Origin: UMGS1649 sp045604405
GTDB taxonomy: Bacteria > Bacillota > Clostridia > TANB77 > CAG-465
Length of the DNA stretch: 64,000 nucleotides
Reading direction: 5' to 3'
NCBI GenBank assembly: GCA_045604405.1
Contig: JAZUNZ010000003.1
Coordinates: 58,484 to 122,483, forward strand
Position 1 is the first letter of the stretch. Each line of letters opens with the position of its first letter. Below the pieces are notes generated by a model. The model made no database searches and was not told where the DNA came from. It saw nothing but the letters and a program-made list of their open reading frames with translations. This document shows, in pieces, positions 48,939-57,552 of this stretch. The position numbers and the translations under genes are program-made.

Positions 48939-51544
48939 TCGTTACCTCCATAATATGCTTTCATGTACATTTCTTTTATTTCACTCATTAGTGGATATCT
49001 TGGATTTGCCCCTGTACATTGGTCATCAAAGGCTTGCTCTGTCATTTCATCTAGCCTATTTAAGAAATCTTTTTCATCTATTCCATAATCTCTAATTGTC
49101 TTTTTTATTCCTATTTTTTCTTTTAATTCATCAATCTTCTTAATCAGCCTTTCTAATTTTTCTTCATCAGTCTTTCCACCTAGTCCTAAGCTTTCTGCAA
49201 TTTCTGCATATCTTCTTAATGTGTGTGGATGATCATACTGAGGAAAAGTTCCCATCTTTGTTGGGGCTTCACTGCTATTAAATCTTAAGACTTCGTTTAT
49301 CATAAGGGCATTTGCTACACCGTGTGGCAAATGATGGAATGCTCCAAGTTTATGTGCCATTGAGTGACACACTCCAAGAAAGGCATTTGCAAAAGCCATA
49401 CCAGCCATAGTAGCAGCATTAGCCATTTTTTCACGAGCAACTGGATCTAAAGCTCCTTTTTCATATGCTCTTGGAAGATATTCAAATATTATTTTAAGCG
49501 ACTCTTTTGCCAAAGCATCTGTATACTCAGTTGACATCATAGAGGCATAAGCTTCTAGCGCATGCGTTACTGCATCTATTCCAGATGCTGCTGTAAGCCC
49601 TTTAGGCGCATTCATCATCATATCACTATCCACAATAGCCATTTTTGGCATAAGTTCATAATCTGCTAGCGGATATTTAGTTCCCGTTTTTTCATCTGTA
49701 ATAACAGCAAAAGGAGTCACTTCAGAACCTGTTCCTGCTGTTGTAGGTACTGCTATAAAATACGTCTTCTCTCCCATCTTAGGGAAATCGTATACTCTTT
49801 TTCGTATATCCATGAATCTCATTGCCATATCCATAAAATCTAATTCTGGATGTTCATACATCACCCACATTATTTTTGCCGCATCCATTGCAGATCCTCC
49901 GCCTACTGCAATTATACAGTCAGGTTTGAATGTTTCGATAAGCTTAGCACCTTCTTTAGCACAAGCTATAGTTGGATCTGGTTCCACATTAAAGAATGTT
50001 TCATGCACTATTTCCATTTCCTCTAATTTATCTGTAATGCATTTAGTATATCCGTTTTCATACAAGAACTTATCTGTTACTATAAACACTCTTTTCTTGT
50101 TTAACACACTACTCAATTCATCTAGTGCTACACCTAAACAACCTCTTTTAATATATACTTTTTCTGGAGCTCTAAACCAAAGCATATTTTCCCTCCTCTC
50201 AACTACCGTTTTAATATTTAATAAATGTTTTATTCCAACATTTTCTGAAACTGAGTTTCCTCCCCACGAACCACAACCAAGTGTAAGCGATGGCGCAAGT
50301 TTAAAGTTATACAAATCTCCGATTCCACCGTGTGATGCAGGTGTATTTATTAATACTCTACATGTTTTCATAGAGTTATAAAAAGTCTCTATTTTATCTT
50401 TTTCTGTAATCGTATTTATATATAACGAAGATGTATGTCCCAAACCACCATCTTCTATAAGTTGGTATGCTTTTTTAACCGCATCTTTAAAATCTTTAGC
50501 TTTATACATTGCAAGAACTGGTGATAACTTTTCATGCGTAAATTCTTCATATATATCCACACTATCCACTTCGCCAATTAATATCTTCGTTGTTTCTGGA
50601 ACTTTAATACCTGAAAGGTTGGCAATTGTATATGCTGATTGTCCTACTATTTTAGCATTTAATGCACCGTTAATTATTATTGTCTTTCTTACTTTTTCTT
50701 TTTCTTCATCATTTAATATATAGCAACCCCTTTTTACAAACTCAGCCTTAGCTTTATCATAAATAGTTTTGTCTATTATTACAGATTGCTCAGACGCACA
50801 TATCATACCATTATCAAAAGTTTTTGAATGTATGATAGAATTTACTGCTAAAATAACATCCGCACTCTTATCTATAACCGCAGGCGTATTCCCAGCACCT
50901 ACTCCAAGGGCAGGTTTTCCACTAGAATAAGCTGCCTTTACCATACCCGGTCCACCTGTAGCTAAAATTAAATCAACTGTATGCATAAGACCATTTGTAA
51001 GCTCTAAAGATGGCACATCTATCCACGATATTATATCCTTAGGCGCCCCCGCTTTAACTGCCGCTTCTAAAACGATTTTAGCTGCTGCAATCGTTGACTC
51101 TTTAGCTCTAGGATGTGGGCTTATTATAATACTATTACGAGTTTTTAGTGCAAGTAATGTTTTGAATATTGCTGTTGATGTTGGATTTGTTGTAGGTATA
51201 ACTGCACCTATAATTCCAATAGGTTCAGCAACTTTTTTAATACCTGCTGCTTCATCTTCCTCTATCACTCCACAAGTTTTTTCATGTCTATACTTGTTAT
51301 ATATATACTCAGCTGCATAATGGTTTTTAATAATCTTATCCTCTACAATTCCCATGCCTGTTTCTTTTACAGCCATTTTAGCTAAAGGTATTCGCATTTG
51401 ATTTGCAGCTAAAGCCGCAGCTTTAAATATTTCGTCCACTTTATCCTGTGTATATTTTGCATATTGAGCTTGTGCTTTTTTTGTTCTGTCAATCATCTTT
51501 TCCAATGTTTCTAAGTTATATACACACTCGTATTTGTTATTCAT
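48935..51544 (-). CDS. adhE: Bifunctional acetaldehyde-CoA / alcohol dehydrogenase
   Basis: An 869-residue AdhE that reduces acetyl-CoA to ethanol, regenerating NAD+ in fermentation. The N-terminal aldehyde dehydrogenase half (about 1-440) carries the catalytic cysteine in NGMICASEQSV. The C-terminal iron-dependent alcohol dehydrogenase half (about 450-869) carries the GGGSAMDAAK cofactor loop and the histidines in AYASMM...CHSMAHKLGAFHHLPHG. Such enzymes form spirosome filaments. SD GGAGG precedes ATG 51544. Confidence 0.97.
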   Translation of the reverse strand: MNNKYECVYNLETLEKMIDRTKKAQAQYAKYTQDKVDEIFKAAALAANQMRIPLAKMAVKETGMGIVEDKIIKNHYAAEYIYNKYRHEKTCGVIEEDEAAGIKKVAEPIGIIGAVIPTTNPTSTAIFKTLLALKTRNSIIISPHPRAKESTIAAAKIVLEAAVKAGAPKDIISWIDVPSLELTNGLMHTVDLILATGGPGMVKAAYSSGKPALGVGAGNTPAVIDKSADVILAVNSIIHSKTFDNGMICASEQSVIIDKTIYDKAKAEFVKRGCYILNDEEKEKVRKTIIINGALNAKIVGQSAYTIANLSGIKVPETTKILIGEVDSVDIYEEFTHEKLSPVLAMYKAKDFKDAVKKAYQLIEDGGLGHTSSLYINTITEKDKIETFYNSMKTCRVLINTPASHGGIGDLYNFKLAPSLTLGCGSWGGNSVSENVGIKHLLNIKTVVERRENMLWFRAPEKVYIKRGCLGVALDELSSVLNKKRVFIVTDKFLYENGYTKCITDKLEEMEIVHETFFNVEPDPTIACAKEGAKLIETFKPDCIIAVGGGSAMDAAKIMWVMYEHPELDFMDMAMRFMDIRKRVYDFPKMGEKTYFIAVPTTAGTGSEVTPFAVITDEKTGTKYPLADYELMPKMAIVDSDMMMNAPKGLTAASGIDAVTHALEAYASMMSTEYTDALAKESLKIIFEYLPRAYEKGALDPVAREKMANAATMAGMAFANAFLGVCHSMAHKLGAFHHLPHGVANALMINEVLRFNSSEAPTKMGTFPQYDHPHTLRRYAEIAESLGLGGKTDEEKLERLIKKIDELKEKIGIKKTIRDYGIDEKDFLNRLDEMTEQAFDDQCTGANPRYPLMSEIKEMYMKAYYGGNE

Positions 51545-51665
51545 ATATTCCTCCCTAATAAAACAATATTTGCATATGCTTTATTAATATTTTATAACTG
51601 TTACCATACTATCATGAATAAAATTTTATTTCAAGATATGAGGTAAAATGTGTGAAAATATAATT

Positions 51666-51694
51666 TTGACACAGTAGACATAATGTGGTATAAT
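51666..51694 (+). promoter_or_regulatory. Consensus sigma-A promoter of the second sigma-region-4 gene
   Basis: Perfect TTGACA, 17-base spacer and perfect TATAAT with an upstream TGG (extended -10), giving a leader of about 50 bases. Confidence 0.88.
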
Positions 51695-51749
51695 GGTTTT
51701 GTTGTAATTTAATTATATATTTAATAATTTAAAATATTGGAGGACTTTA

Positions 51750-52154
51750 ATGGCTAAAATACGACTTAATCGGAAGGAAATTCTAAAAAAGGCTAAAATC
51801 ATATTTATTCTTTCAGCTCCTTACCCTGACGAAAAATTAATTGCATACTACAATCTTTGTAAGGATATCGTTGGCAGCGCTTGCCAATATGATAAACCCG
51901 AAATTATCTTGGACGCCTTCGAAACTGTTCTAAATACTCTTTCCGAAAGGGAACCCAAGATTATTGATTTAAGATATGGATTAAATGGTTGCGAACCTCA
52001 TACTTTTGCTAAAATTGCTTCTATTATGGGATTGTCTGTTACAACCATAAGGAATGTTTGCAAGCATGTTATTCGCAAACTAAGGAACCACAAATCTTCG
52101 GTACTATACAATGTAAGAATTCAAAATAAAAAGAATGAACGTCTACTAGCATAA
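51750..52154 (+). CDS. Stand-alone sigma-70 region 4 protein
   Basis: A 134-residue protein. The C-terminal half, LNTLSEREPKIIDLRYGLNG--PHTFAKIASIMGLSVTTIRNVCKHVIRKLR, is a clear sigma region 4 with its HTH. The N-terminal half (IFILSAPYPDEKLIAYYNLCKDIVG) is similar to the matching segment of the gene at 47186-48040, so the two look like paralogues that differ in the C-terminal addition. There is no region 2, so it is not a complete sigma factor. ATG 51750 has GGAGGAC upstream. It has its own promoter and terminator. Confidence 0.8.
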   Translation: MAKIRLNRKEILKKAKIIFILSAPYPDEKLIAYYNLCKDIVGSACQYDKPEIILDAFETVLNTLSEREPKIIDLRYGLNGCEPHTFAKIASIMGLSVTTIRNVCKHVIRKLRNHKSSVLYNVRIQNKKNERLLA

Positions 52155-52172
52155 GAAAGCAATTAATAAAAT

Positions 52173-52203
52173 AACACCACATAGAAAGTTTCTATGTGGT
52201 GTT
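52173..52203. terminator. Bidirectional terminator between region-4 gene and typA
   Basis: AACACCACATAGA pairs perfectly with its complement around a short loop, with T-rich sequence on the plus side. Confidence 0.88.
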
Positions 52204-52212
52204 GTTTTTCTA

Positions 52213-54024
52213 TTAAGTTGTAATTCCTCTTAATCTCTTAGTAGGGTCTAATATTTTCTTTCTAAGTCTAATATTTAGAGGTGTTATTTCTACAAGTTCA
52301 TCTTCTGCAATAAACTCTAATGATTGTTCTAAAGATAATACTTTATGTGGTGTTAATTTTAATGCATCATCACTGCCAGATGCTCTTGTGTTAGTTAAAT
52401 GTTTTTCTTTACATACATTTACTATCATATCCTCTGATCTTGAGTTTTCTCCAACTATCATACCAATATATACTTCTGTTCCAGCTCCAATAAATAGAGT
52501 TGCTCTTTCTTGAGCATTATATAGTCCATAAGTTGTAGATTTACCTTGTTCATATGCAATTATTGTTCCATGAGTTCTTGTTATAACTTCTCCTCTATCT
52601 GGTTCAAATCCTGCAAATATGCTATTAAGTACGCCTGTACCCTTGGTATCTGTTAATATTTCACTTCTGTAACCAATAAGTCCTCTTGATGGTATCTTGA
52701 ATTCAAGTCTTGTATAGCCAGCTTGAGTAAGTGATGGACACATATTTGTCATTTCACCTTTTCTGTTACCCATTTTTTCCATTACAACGCCAACATATTC
52801 TTCTGGAACATCTATTGTTGCAAGCTCCATAGGCTCACATTTTACACCGTCTATAATTTTGCTTATTGCTGTAGGCTTAGAAACTAAAAGTTCAAATCCT
52901 TCTCTTCTCATGTTTTCAATAAGTATAGACAAATGCAGTTCTCCACGTCCATATACTTTAAATGCATCTGGAGTTTCAGTTTCTTCTACTCTTAGTGATA
53001 CATTTGTTTCAACTTCTTTAAATAGTCTGTCTCTTAAATGTCTTGATGTAATATATTTACCTTCTTTTCCTGCAAAAGGTCCGTTGTTTACGCTAAATGT
53101 CATACAAACAGTAGGTTCATCTATATCTACAAATGGTACTGCTTCAGGATTATTTATATCTGCTATAGTTTCACCTATATTTATTCCTTCAACACCTGTA
53201 ACAGAAACTATTTCTCCGCATTCTGCCATTTCAACTTCTGTTCTTTTTAATCCCATATATGTATAGATTTTACCTATTTTTATATTTTGTACACTTCCAT
53301 CTTTTTTACAAAGAGCGACTTGTTCACCAGCATGAATTACTCCACGTTCAATTCTTCCCACGCCAATTCTTCCAGTATATTCATCATAATCTATATTAGA
53401 TACTAAAAGTTGTAATGGTTCGTCTTTGCTTCCCTTTGGTTCTGGAACATATTTTATTATTGTTTCAAATATAGCTCTCATGTTGTCTGAGTCGTCTTCT
53501 ACGTTATATTTTGCAAAGCCACCTTTACCAGAAGCATAAACAACAGGGAAGTCTAATTGTTCATCTGTTGCATTAAGATCCATAAACAATTCTAATACTT
53601 CATCTAATACTTCAGCAGGTCTTGCGCCTGGCCTATCTATTTTATTTACTACAACGATAGGCACCAAGTTTAATGCTAATGCTTTAGACAAAACAAATCT
53701 TGTTTGAGGCATTGCTCCCTCAAATGCATCTACGATAAGTAAAACTCCATCTACCATTTTAAGAACACGTTCAACTTCTCCTCCAAAGTCTGCGTGTCCT
53801 GGAGTATCTACTATATTTATTTTTGTTCCCTCAAACATAACGGAAGTATTTTTAGATAAGATTGTTATTCCTCTTTCTTTTTCAATATCTCCAGAGTCCA
53901 TTACTCTTTCAGATACCGCTTCATTATCTCTAAATATTCCGCTTTGTTTAAGTAGGCTGTCTACTAAAGTTGTTTTTCCGTGGTCAACGTGAGCTATAAT
54001 CGCTACATTTCTTATGTTCTTCAT
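52213..54024 (-). CDS. typA: GTPase TypA/BipA
   Basis: A 603-residue translational GTPase needed for growth under stress and at low temperature and for 50S assembly. G motifs AHVDHGKT, RGITI, DTPGHADF and NKIDRPGA are present, as is the C-terminal part typical of BipA (SRGLIGYRSEILTDTKGTG). ATG 54024 follows AAGGA; the ATG at 54042 is rejected. It has its own consensus promoter. Confidence 0.97.
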   Translation of the reverse strand: MKNIRNVAIIAHVDHGKTTLVDSLLKQSGIFRDNEAVSERVMDSGDIEKERGITILSKNTSVMFEGTKINIVDTPGHADFGGEVERVLKMVDGVLLIVDAFEGAMPQTRFVLSKALALNLVPIVVVNKIDRPGARPAEVLDEVLELFMDLNATDEQLDFPVVYASGKGGFAKYNVEDDSDNMRAIFETIIKYVPEPKGSKDEPLQLLVSNIDYDEYTGRIGVGRIERGVIHAGEQVALCKKDGSVQNIKIGKIYTYMGLKRTEVEMAECGEIVSVTGVEGINIGETIADINNPEAVPFVDIDEPTVCMTFSVNNGPFAGKEGKYITSRHLRDRLFKEVETNVSLRVEETETPDAFKVYGRGELHLSILIENMRREGFELLVSKPTAISKIIDGVKCEPMELATIDVPEEYVGVVMEKMGNRKGEMTNMCPSLTQAGYTRLEFKIPSRGLIGYRSEILTDTKGTGVLNSIFAGFEPDRGEVITRTHGTIIAYEQGKSTTYGLYNAQERATLFIGAGTEVYIGMIVGENSRSEDMIVNVCKEKHLTNTRASGSDDALKLTPHKVLSLEQSLEFIAEDELVEITPLNIRLRKKILDPTKRLRGITT

Positions 54025-54065
54025 ATTTTTTCCTTCTTTCATAAACTAAATTTTTGCACTTATTT

Positions 54066-54094
54066 ATTATATTGCAATTAGCGCTTTATGTCAA
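54066..54094 (-). promoter_or_regulatory. Sigma-A promoter of typA
   Basis: Perfect TTGACA, 17-base spacer and perfect TATAAT on the minus strand, about 40 bases upstream of the start codon. Confidence 0.88.
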
Positions 54095-54147
54095 GTAATA
54101 GCCTTTAATTTTATAACCTAAGTATAAAGTTGCTGTTGTACATAATA

Positions 54148-54173
54148 ATAGAGGCTGACTTATTTGCCTCTAT
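54148..54173 (-). terminator. Weak terminator of the Mur ligase gene
   Basis: ATAGAGGC pairs with GCCTCTAT around a 10-base loop, just past the stop codon; the tail has only alternating T and A, so strength is doubtful. Confidence 0.5.
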
Positions 54174-54179
54174 GTACAT

Positions 54180-55652
54180 CTATATATTGTTTGTTAACTT
54201 TTTAGCCATACCAATATCTGATATATAATCTTCAAATTTCCCTCTAATCAATTGATACTTGTCCTCTCCTTTTGCAAGTAAACAAAGAACTCCGTTTTCT
54301 TTCATATCGTTAAACGCTTTGGTTATAGCTTGTTCTCTGTCTTCTATTATTTCATAATCACAAGTAATAAAGGTAGACATTTCATTACAAATGTTTTTTA
54401 CCTCCTCAAATTGAGGGTCATCTGCCGTAAGATAAATGCGAGTACAATATTTACTAGCCACTTCAGAAATGTCTTTTCTTCTGCCATAAGCTTTTCCGCC
54501 TGGAGCTCCAAACACAGCAACTATATCGCTTGTAGGATAATCTTTTTTTATTGCTTCAAAAAACTTTTCGAAACTTAATCTATTATGCGCATAATCTACA
54601 ATTATTGTTTTTTTATTGTTTGTAAACACATTCATTCTTCCTGATACCGTAGTCTTCTCAATACCTTGTTGAATAAATTCCGTTGATATATTTAACTCTT
54701 TTGCAACAATTATTGCAGCAAGAGCATTTTCTGCATTAAAGTCGCCAAACATTTTTGTTTTATATGTTTCCTTTTCTTCATTATGTATAACATCAAACCA
54801 CAAATATCCTTCTTGCTTTCTCAAATTTGTAAAATAATAATCTACATATTCTTTCACTTTTTCCGAACCATATGTTATTATTTTATCTGCATTTTTTGCA
54901 GCTTCAAGTACTGAGTCAAATTGTGCAGTTTCGCGATTTATAACAACTGTTTTGCAGTTTTTTATAAACTCCAATTTACAGTTTAAATAATCTGTAAAGT
55001 TCGGATGTTCAGCTGGACTTATATGATCTTCCGATATGTTTACAAATAATCCTATATCAAAGGCCATATCTTTTATCCTATTTATTTTGTATGCTTGCGA
55101 AGAAACTTCCATAGTAAGATATTGAAGGTCATTGTCTACCGCCTCTTTAATATATCTTTGCAATTCTATTGCCTCTGGAGTAGATAAATGCGATTCTTCA
55201 CATCTTGAGCCCGTATAGGTTTCAATTGTAGATAAAAGCGCCGTCCTTTTTTTCACATGCTCATTTAATATGTTGTGTATGTACGTCGCTGTTGTTGTCT
55301 TTCCCTTTGTCCCGGTAAGTCCTATCATTTTTATTTTCTCATAAGCCTTTCCAAAGAAAGCTTCTGCTACTACAACCATCGCGCGTCTTATATCTTTAAC
55401 TACAATTAAGCCCGCATCGCCTGTTTCATATTCCTTTTCTGCTATAACTAAACTTGCGCCGTTTTGTACCGCATCCAACACATATTCCTCTTTAAAATTA
55501 GCCCCTTTAGCAAAAAAGGCAGCCCCTTTTATACATGTTTTAGAATCATATGTAATATCTTCTATTATTTCATCTTTTTTATTATGATAAACACTGCTTT
55601 TTATAATGCCAACTTGCTTTTCCAATAATTCTATTAATTCTCTTTGTGTCAT
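54180..55652 (-). CDS. murE: Mur ligase, MurE-type (UDP-MurNAc-tripeptide synthetase)
   Basis: A 490-residue ATP-dependent ligase adding the third residue to the peptidoglycan stem peptide. The N-terminal UDP-binding domain is followed by the P-loop GLTGTKGKTTTATYIHNIL, the EVSSQAY stretch and the DYAHNRLSFEKFF block. The third-residue selector, DNPR in diaminopimelate enzymes, reads TADDPQF here, so the amino acid added is not clearly diaminopimelate. The start at ATG 55652 follows AGGAG; the frame further upstream is the promoter. Confidence 0.88.
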   Translation of the reverse strand: MTQRELIELLEKQVGIIKSSVYHNKKDEIIEDITYDSKTCIKGAAFFAKGANFKEEYVLDAVQNGASLVIAEKEYETGDAGLIVVKDIRRAMVVVAEAFFGKAYEKIKMIGLTGTKGKTTTATYIHNILNEHVKKRTALLSTIETYTGSRCEESHLSTPEAIELQRYIKEAVDNDLQYLTMEVSSQAYKINRIKDMAFDIGLFVNISEDHISPAEHPNFTDYLNCKLEFIKNCKTVVINRETAQFDSVLEAAKNADKIITYGSEKVKEYVDYYFTNLRKQEGYLWFDVIHNEEKETYKTKMFGDFNAENALAAIIVAKELNISTEFIQQGIEKTTVSGRMNVFTNNKKTIIVDYAHNRLSFEKFFEAIKKDYPTSDIVAVFGAPGGKAYGRRKDISEVASKYCTRIYLTADDPQFEEVKNICNEMSTFITCDYEIIEDREQAITKAFNDMKENGVLCLLAKGEDKYQLIRGKFEDYISDIGMAKKLTNNI

Positions 55653-55674
55653 AGTATCATCTCCTAGCAAGTCC

Positions 55675-55703
55675 ATTATATCATTTAAAGCACGCAATGT
55701 AAA
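55675..55703 (-). promoter_or_regulatory. Sigma-A promoter of the Mur ligase gene
   Basis: TTTACA, 17-base spacer and perfect TATAAT on the minus strand. It sits inside the apparent N-terminal extension of the ligase frame, which confirms the downstream start. Confidence 0.8.
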
Positions 55704-55707
55704 CAAT

Positions 55708-56349
55708 TCATGTATATATCGCTATTGCTTTTATAACTCTAGGCGTAGTTTCACTTTCTTTCTCTAATACATAACCTATCATATTTACTGTCCCCATAAC
55801 ATTTGCTATATTTATAGCCGTTGTATCCATGTACTCTCGTTTTAACCAAACACAACATTCCCCCATTTTAACAAATACGTCTTCCGTTTCTTTATATTTA
55901 TCATACATTTGTACCTTATCTTTAATAAAGCATAGATTGTTACACCTTCCACTTGCATATTCGTTTACAAGTTGTCTTATTAGTCGTTTATAAAAAAGCA
56001 TATTGTTCATTTCTTTTATTTCTTTTATATTGGCATATTCTCTAATTTGACTTTCTTCATTAGTATCGCAAATATTTAATCTAGCCTTTTTCCTTGTGTC
56101 ATTTTTTCTATTTCGCTCAAGTTGTTCTTCTTTAAAGTTCCTGCGTTTATCTATAGTATTTGACTGTTCTCCATCTAAGGAATATTCTCTTGTTAACCTA
56201 TGTGTACTTGCTCCGATATATGCAATTTCACCCACATCTTGAAAATCCTCAAACACTTGGGCAAATATATCTTTCAAAAACGGCTTATCTTGGTATAAAA
56301 TATAATATGGTCTTGTGTCTGACCAGCATTCATTCTCAATATTATTCAT
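55708..56349 (-). CDS. Unknown protein, 213 aa
   Basis: Not recognised. A hydrophilic N-terminal half with a charged stretch (KRRNFKEEQLERNRKNDTRKKA) is followed by a C-terminal half with the phrase KMGECCVWLKREYMDTTAINIANVMGTVNMIGYVLEKE. The adjacent cysteines (CC) and hydrophobic final region may form a core domain. It is 2 to 50 bases upstream of the Mur ligase gene, whose promoter starts within its 3' end. No function is proposed. Confidence 0.65.
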   Translation of the reverse strand: MNNIENECWSDTRPYYILYQDKPFLKDIFAQVFEDFQDVGEIAYIGASTHRLTREYSLDGEQSNTIDKRRNFKEEQLERNRKNDTRKKARLNICDTNEESQIREYANIKEIKEMNNMLFYKRLIRQLVNEYASGRCNNLCFIKDKVQMYDKYKETEDVFVKMGECCVWLKREYMDTTAINIANVMGTVNMIGYVLEKESETTPRVIKAIAIYT

Positions 56350-56374
56350 AATATATTTATATGTCTTTTATAAA

Positions 56375-56408
56375 AAAACAGAAGTACACATGCTATGCAC
56401 CTCTGTTT
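56375..56408 (-). terminator. Terminator of the transglutaminase-like gene
   Basis: AAACAGA-x-GT and its complement form an imperfect stem over a loop of about 12 bases; seven A on the plus strand make a T tract on the minus strand. Confidence 0.6.
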
Positions 56409-56411
56409 CTC

Positions 56412-57533
56412 TTATTTTATAAAAACATAAATATCTTCTATATTATTATATGATATGCTAGTCTTACCAATAGAGCGCCAGTTGTTAAAGTTTAGAGTAT
56501 ACAATGAATCAATTATCTTTCGTATATAATTTTTTCCTTCCACCTTTATTTCAAGAATGTCTGAGTCCCTTTGTTTTCCTATAACCGTCTTCATTTTACT
56601 ATCTAAATCATCTTCTAAACTTATATAATATCCTTCTTGTATATAGTAGTTATATTTTAATGACTTTGCTTTTGGATAATCAAACCTTTTATCTATTGTA
56701 TGCGTTTTTGTAATTTGTTCATCAGTAAGATTAAAATATGTGTGCACAACAAATTTATTAGAATTCTCTACTATTTTGTCCGATGTAACGTCTACGTGAT
56801 AATATTCATCCTCGATTTTTACAATGTTCCAAGCATGCGAAATATTATCTGCTTTTCCACATATTATCTGACTCTCTATTCCCACTTCTTCTAGCAACAT
56901 TTTAAACGCTTTCGAATAACCATCACATACTGCTTCTTTTTCAACCAGTGCGGCATATGCAGTATGTTTTATTGCAGGAATATCATTTATATTTTCATAC
57001 TCATAATATGTCACATGATCTACAAGTGCATCATGTATTGCTAGTTCCTTTTCGAAATCCGTCATTCCTTCTTGGACACTTTCATTTAAAATTTTATTTA
57101 CTGCTATTTTTAAGTTTGTATTTTTCAAAGCCAATTGGCTATCGCTAGTCACAAGATATTTCAATTTCAATGTAGAATATTTAAATAGTTTTAAATCTCT
57201 AGTAGAAATCATATACTCATTAGAAACAAAATAACACTCAGGATTGTCATAAAAATATGAAGTAAGTACTTTTGATACCTTCTCTGTTAGATCCGAGTTT
57301 TTATGTATCCCAATAATCACTTGCTTTTTTCTGCTCTTTACTGCTTCATCTATTTTTACGTATATTTCTTTTTCCTGTTGTTCTAGTTTGTCAAAATAGA
57401 AACCCGAATAACTAGCAATTTTTTCTTCACTTACATTTAAAGCAGAAAAATCTAATATGCCTAGATTTTTTGCTAGACATATTAGACCTATAATAACTAT
57501 AAATGTTAATAATATTTTTAAAAACTTTTTCAC
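56412..57533 (-). CDS. Membrane-anchored transglutaminase-like protein
   Basis: A 373-residue protein with an N-terminal hydrophobic anchor (about residues 5-25), then a long helical part and a transglutaminase/cysteine-protease-like core. The catalytic triad is visible: cysteine in EAVCDGYSKAFK (about residue 205), histidine in SHAWNIVKI (about 235), aspartate in YYHVDVTSD (about 248). Such domains act as peptidases or crosslinkers at the cell surface. It lies directly after the VanW gene and may be co-transcribed. Confidence 0.85.
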   Translation of the reverse strand: MKKFLKILLTFIVIIGLICLAKNLGILDFSALNVSEEKIASYSGFYFDKLEQQEKEIYVKIDEAVKSRKKQVIIGIHKNSDLTEKVSKVLTSYFYDNPECYFVSNEYMISTRDLKLFKYSTLKLKYLVTSDSQLALKNTNLKIAVNKILNESVQEGMTDFEKELAIHDALVDHVTYYEYENINDIPAIKHTAYAALVEKEAVCDGYSKAFKMLLEEVGIESQIICGKADNISHAWNIVKIEDEYYHVDVTSDKIVENSNKFVVHTYFNLTDEQITKTHTIDKRFDYPKAKSLKYNYYIQEGYYISLEDDLDSKMKTVIGKQRDSDILEIKVEGKNYIRKIIDSLYTLNFNNWRSIGKTSISYNNIEDIYVFIK

Positions 57534-57552
57534 TATTATCTCCTATTAAACA

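Noticed and set aside
51545..51665. Rex redox operator upstream of adhE
   Set aside because: No TTGTTA-6-TAACAA-type site could be seen; only loose AT-rich similarity.
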